Source of the DNA: JAVKSM01 sp039583705
Lineage (GTDB): Bacteria; Actinomycetota; Actinomycetes; Mycobacteriales; Pseudonocardiaceae
Length of the DNA: 6,514 nt
Direction: 5' to 3'
Assembly (NCBI GenBank): GCA_039583705.1
Contig: JAVKSM010000145.1
Span: 1 to 6,514, forward strand
This document shows, in pieces, positions 5,566 to 6,514 of the stretch. A program made the position numbers and the translations under genes. Position 1 is the first letter of the stretch, and the number at the start of each line of letters is the position of its first letter. Under the pieces are notes generated by a model. The model made no database searches. It saw nothing but the letters and a program-made list of their open reading frames with translations, and was not told the DNA's origin.

Positions 5566-5874
5566 TCAGCCTTGGAATGCCGCACGGTTCGCGAACTCCT
5601 GGTTCTCCCACTCGTCGGCGGTGGCGTGCGCCGTGTCGCGGATCTGCTCCAGCGTGGCGGCGAGCCGCCTCGCCGCCGGGGCCGCCTCGCCGCCGATGAG
5701 GTCGCGGTAGTACTGGACGATCTCCGCGTTGTCGGGACCGGATCCGGTGGCCATGCGCGCGCCCGCCAAGCCGTCCAACGCCTGCTGCACCTCGGTGATC
5801 GCGGTGCTGACGTTGTGCACCCGGCTGCCGAAATCCCGTAACTCGTCGGGACTGACCCGCGCCCCTTCACTCAT
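5566..5874 (-). CDS. EspC-like small type VII (ESX) secretion protein
   Basis: A 102-residue, helix-rich acidic protein with no signal peptide. Its size, the VSPDELRDFGSRVHNVSTAI opening (7-26) and the end with ADEW (86-89) resemble the EspC family of ESX-associated proteins (Mycobacterium tuberculosis EspC is about the same length). A mid-protein Gly-rich turn (44-48) separates two predicted helices. The WxG motif of classical WXG100 proteins is absent. The expected YxxxD/E export signal is altered: the matching position reads HATAD (83-87), and W89/E93 gives another possible WxxxE. Start: ATG at 5874 with AGGAG eight nt upstream, overlapping the EspG stop as ATGA, so the two genes are probably translated together. 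Leu12 is a TTA codon, the only in-frame one I found. Likely role: a secreted substrate or partner of an ESX system encoded elsewhere. The family call is by eye; a generic WXG100-like protein is the alternative. Confidence 0.7.
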   Translation of the reverse strand: MSEGARVSPDELRDFGSRVHNVSTAITEVQQALDGLAGARMATGSGPDNAEIVQYYRDLIGGEAAPAARRLAATLEQIRDTAHATADEWENQEFANRAAFQG

Positions 5875-6514
5875 CGCCTGCTCTCCTGCTGCGCCGCCGC
5901 CGGCCGGATCCCGGCCAGCAGGTGGTCAAGGTCGGCCGCCAGCTCCCCGGCGGTCGCCGGGATGAGCACGGCCGAGCGTTGCCCGTGGTAGTCCTCGTGC
6001 CGCACGGCAAAGCGACCCCGTGGGCCGTCCGCCCACACCACCAGACGCGCGGCCCGCACCGGTCGTTGTCCCGGGCGCGTGACGGCGCCTGCCATGCCGT
6101 GCCCGGAGGCGGTGTCGATGATCGTAGAGACTGCCTGCAGGTCGGCGGCGGTGCGGCGGGTGAAGGTCTGCCCCTCGCCGCGACGGGCCGCCAGCTCGGG
6201 CCGGGCCGGCACCCGGCGCGGACCGCCGGCACCGGGTAGACCCGCCGGTACCGCCGACAGCAGCGCGGCCGCCAGCCGAGCCGGGTCGGCCGGGCGGATC
6301 CGCAGCGGTGTCCGGCTCACGTCCGGACTGGTGACGAGCACGGCATCGGTTCCGTCGGAGCAGGCGCAGGCGGCGAAGCCGGCCGAGCCGGCCCGGTAGA
6401 CGAGGTCCACCGACTCGGTCCACCCGGCGACCAGCCGCCCGACGAGGTCGAGCAGGCCGGCCGGGGCGGATCCCGCGAGCAGGTGCCGCTGCGCCAGACC
6501 GTGTTCGGTGGCGC
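5871..6514 (-). CDS. EspG-family ESX secretion-associated protein, C-terminal part (runs off the right edge)
   Basis: The last 213 residues are visible; the reading frame is open to the window edge, so the start is outside. EspG proteins are cytosolic chaperones that bind specific type VII secretion substrates (PE-PPE pairs in mycobacteria) and deliver them to the membrane machinery. Features that suggest the family: the ESVDLVYRAGSAGFAACACS stretch (33-52 of the fragment), a central basic region with QTFTRRTAADLQAVST, a strand-rich part with RAARLVVWADGPRGRFAVRH, and the end SAVLIPATAGELAADLDHLL. This last block matches the usual EspG C-terminal layout of a strand followed by a final helix. 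No TM segment is seen. The stop overlaps the start of the EspC-like gene as ATGA, so that small protein is the natural candidate client. PPE-like partners, if present, would lie to the right of the window. The family call is by eye. Confidence 0.78.
   Translation of the reverse strand, partial: ATEHGLAQRHLLAGSAPAGLLDLVGRLVAGWTESVDLVYRAGSAGFAACACSDGTDAVLVTSPDVSRTPLRIRPADPARLAAALLSAVPAGLPGAGGPRRVPARPELAARRGEGQTFTRRTAADLQAVSTIIDTASGHGMAGAVTRPGQRPVRAARLVVWADGPRGRFAVRHEDYHGQRSAVLIPATAGELAADLDHLLAGIRPAAAQQESRR

Noticed and set aside
4601..5611. Longer response-regulator start 49 codons upstream
   Set aside because: The extension is Arg/Pro/Gly-rich, would overlap the 3' end of the EspC-like gene, and receivers of this family normally begin within about ten residues of the first strand.
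5566..5874. Classical WXG100 (EsxA/EsxB) assignment for the small ESX protein
   Set aside because: There is no WxG motif in the central turn, and the only Trp is near the C-terminus; the EspC-like layout fits better.

Overview
The window is very GC-rich, with G or C favoured at third codon positions, many GTG starts and all genes on the minus strand. An EspG-family protein next to an EspC-like small protein (type VII/ESX secretion), a DUF4328 membrane protein and a LytTR regulator / small membrane protein / solute symporter group all point to an actinobacterium, most likely a Pseudonocardiales-type genome. That placement is inferred from gene content and composition, not from a search.

Transcription runs from right to left. 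At the right edge (6514 to 5566) are the 3' part of an espG-like gene and a 102-residue EspC-like gene, overlapping by 4 nt (ATGA). After a gap of about 100 nt comes a transport module (5464 to 2211): a LytTR response regulator, a two-TM DUF485-like small membrane protein (4-nt GTGA overlap with the regulator), and a 579-residue SSS-family symporter of the cation/acetate type. The 69-nt gap before the symporter holds three inverted repeats. The left part (2165 to 1) holds a single-domain rhodanese, a DUF4328 membrane protein, a glycerophosphodiester phosphodiesterase (4-nt GTGA overlap) and the start of a Pro/Gly/Tyr-rich protein cut by the window edge. Spacings of 45, 21, -4 and 18 nt suggest that everything from the regulator to the left edge could be one transcript.

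Working model: the LytTR regulator senses, through an unseen kinase, a small carboxylate such as acetate or pyruvate and controls its uptake by the DUF485-like/SSS pair. The rhodanese, DUF4328, GDPD and Pro-rich genes look like housekeeping or envelope genes carried downstream, with no obvious functional tie. The ESX pair appears to be a separate unit. I see no RNA gene, insertion sequence or CRISPR array. I found no clearly new system. The points worth a second look are details: the EspC-like protein lacks the Tyr of YxxxD and carries the only in-frame TTA codon seen, the receiver domain has a Pro/Ala-rich insertion, the symporter has a large polar loop, and a hairpin covers the symporter ribosome binding region.
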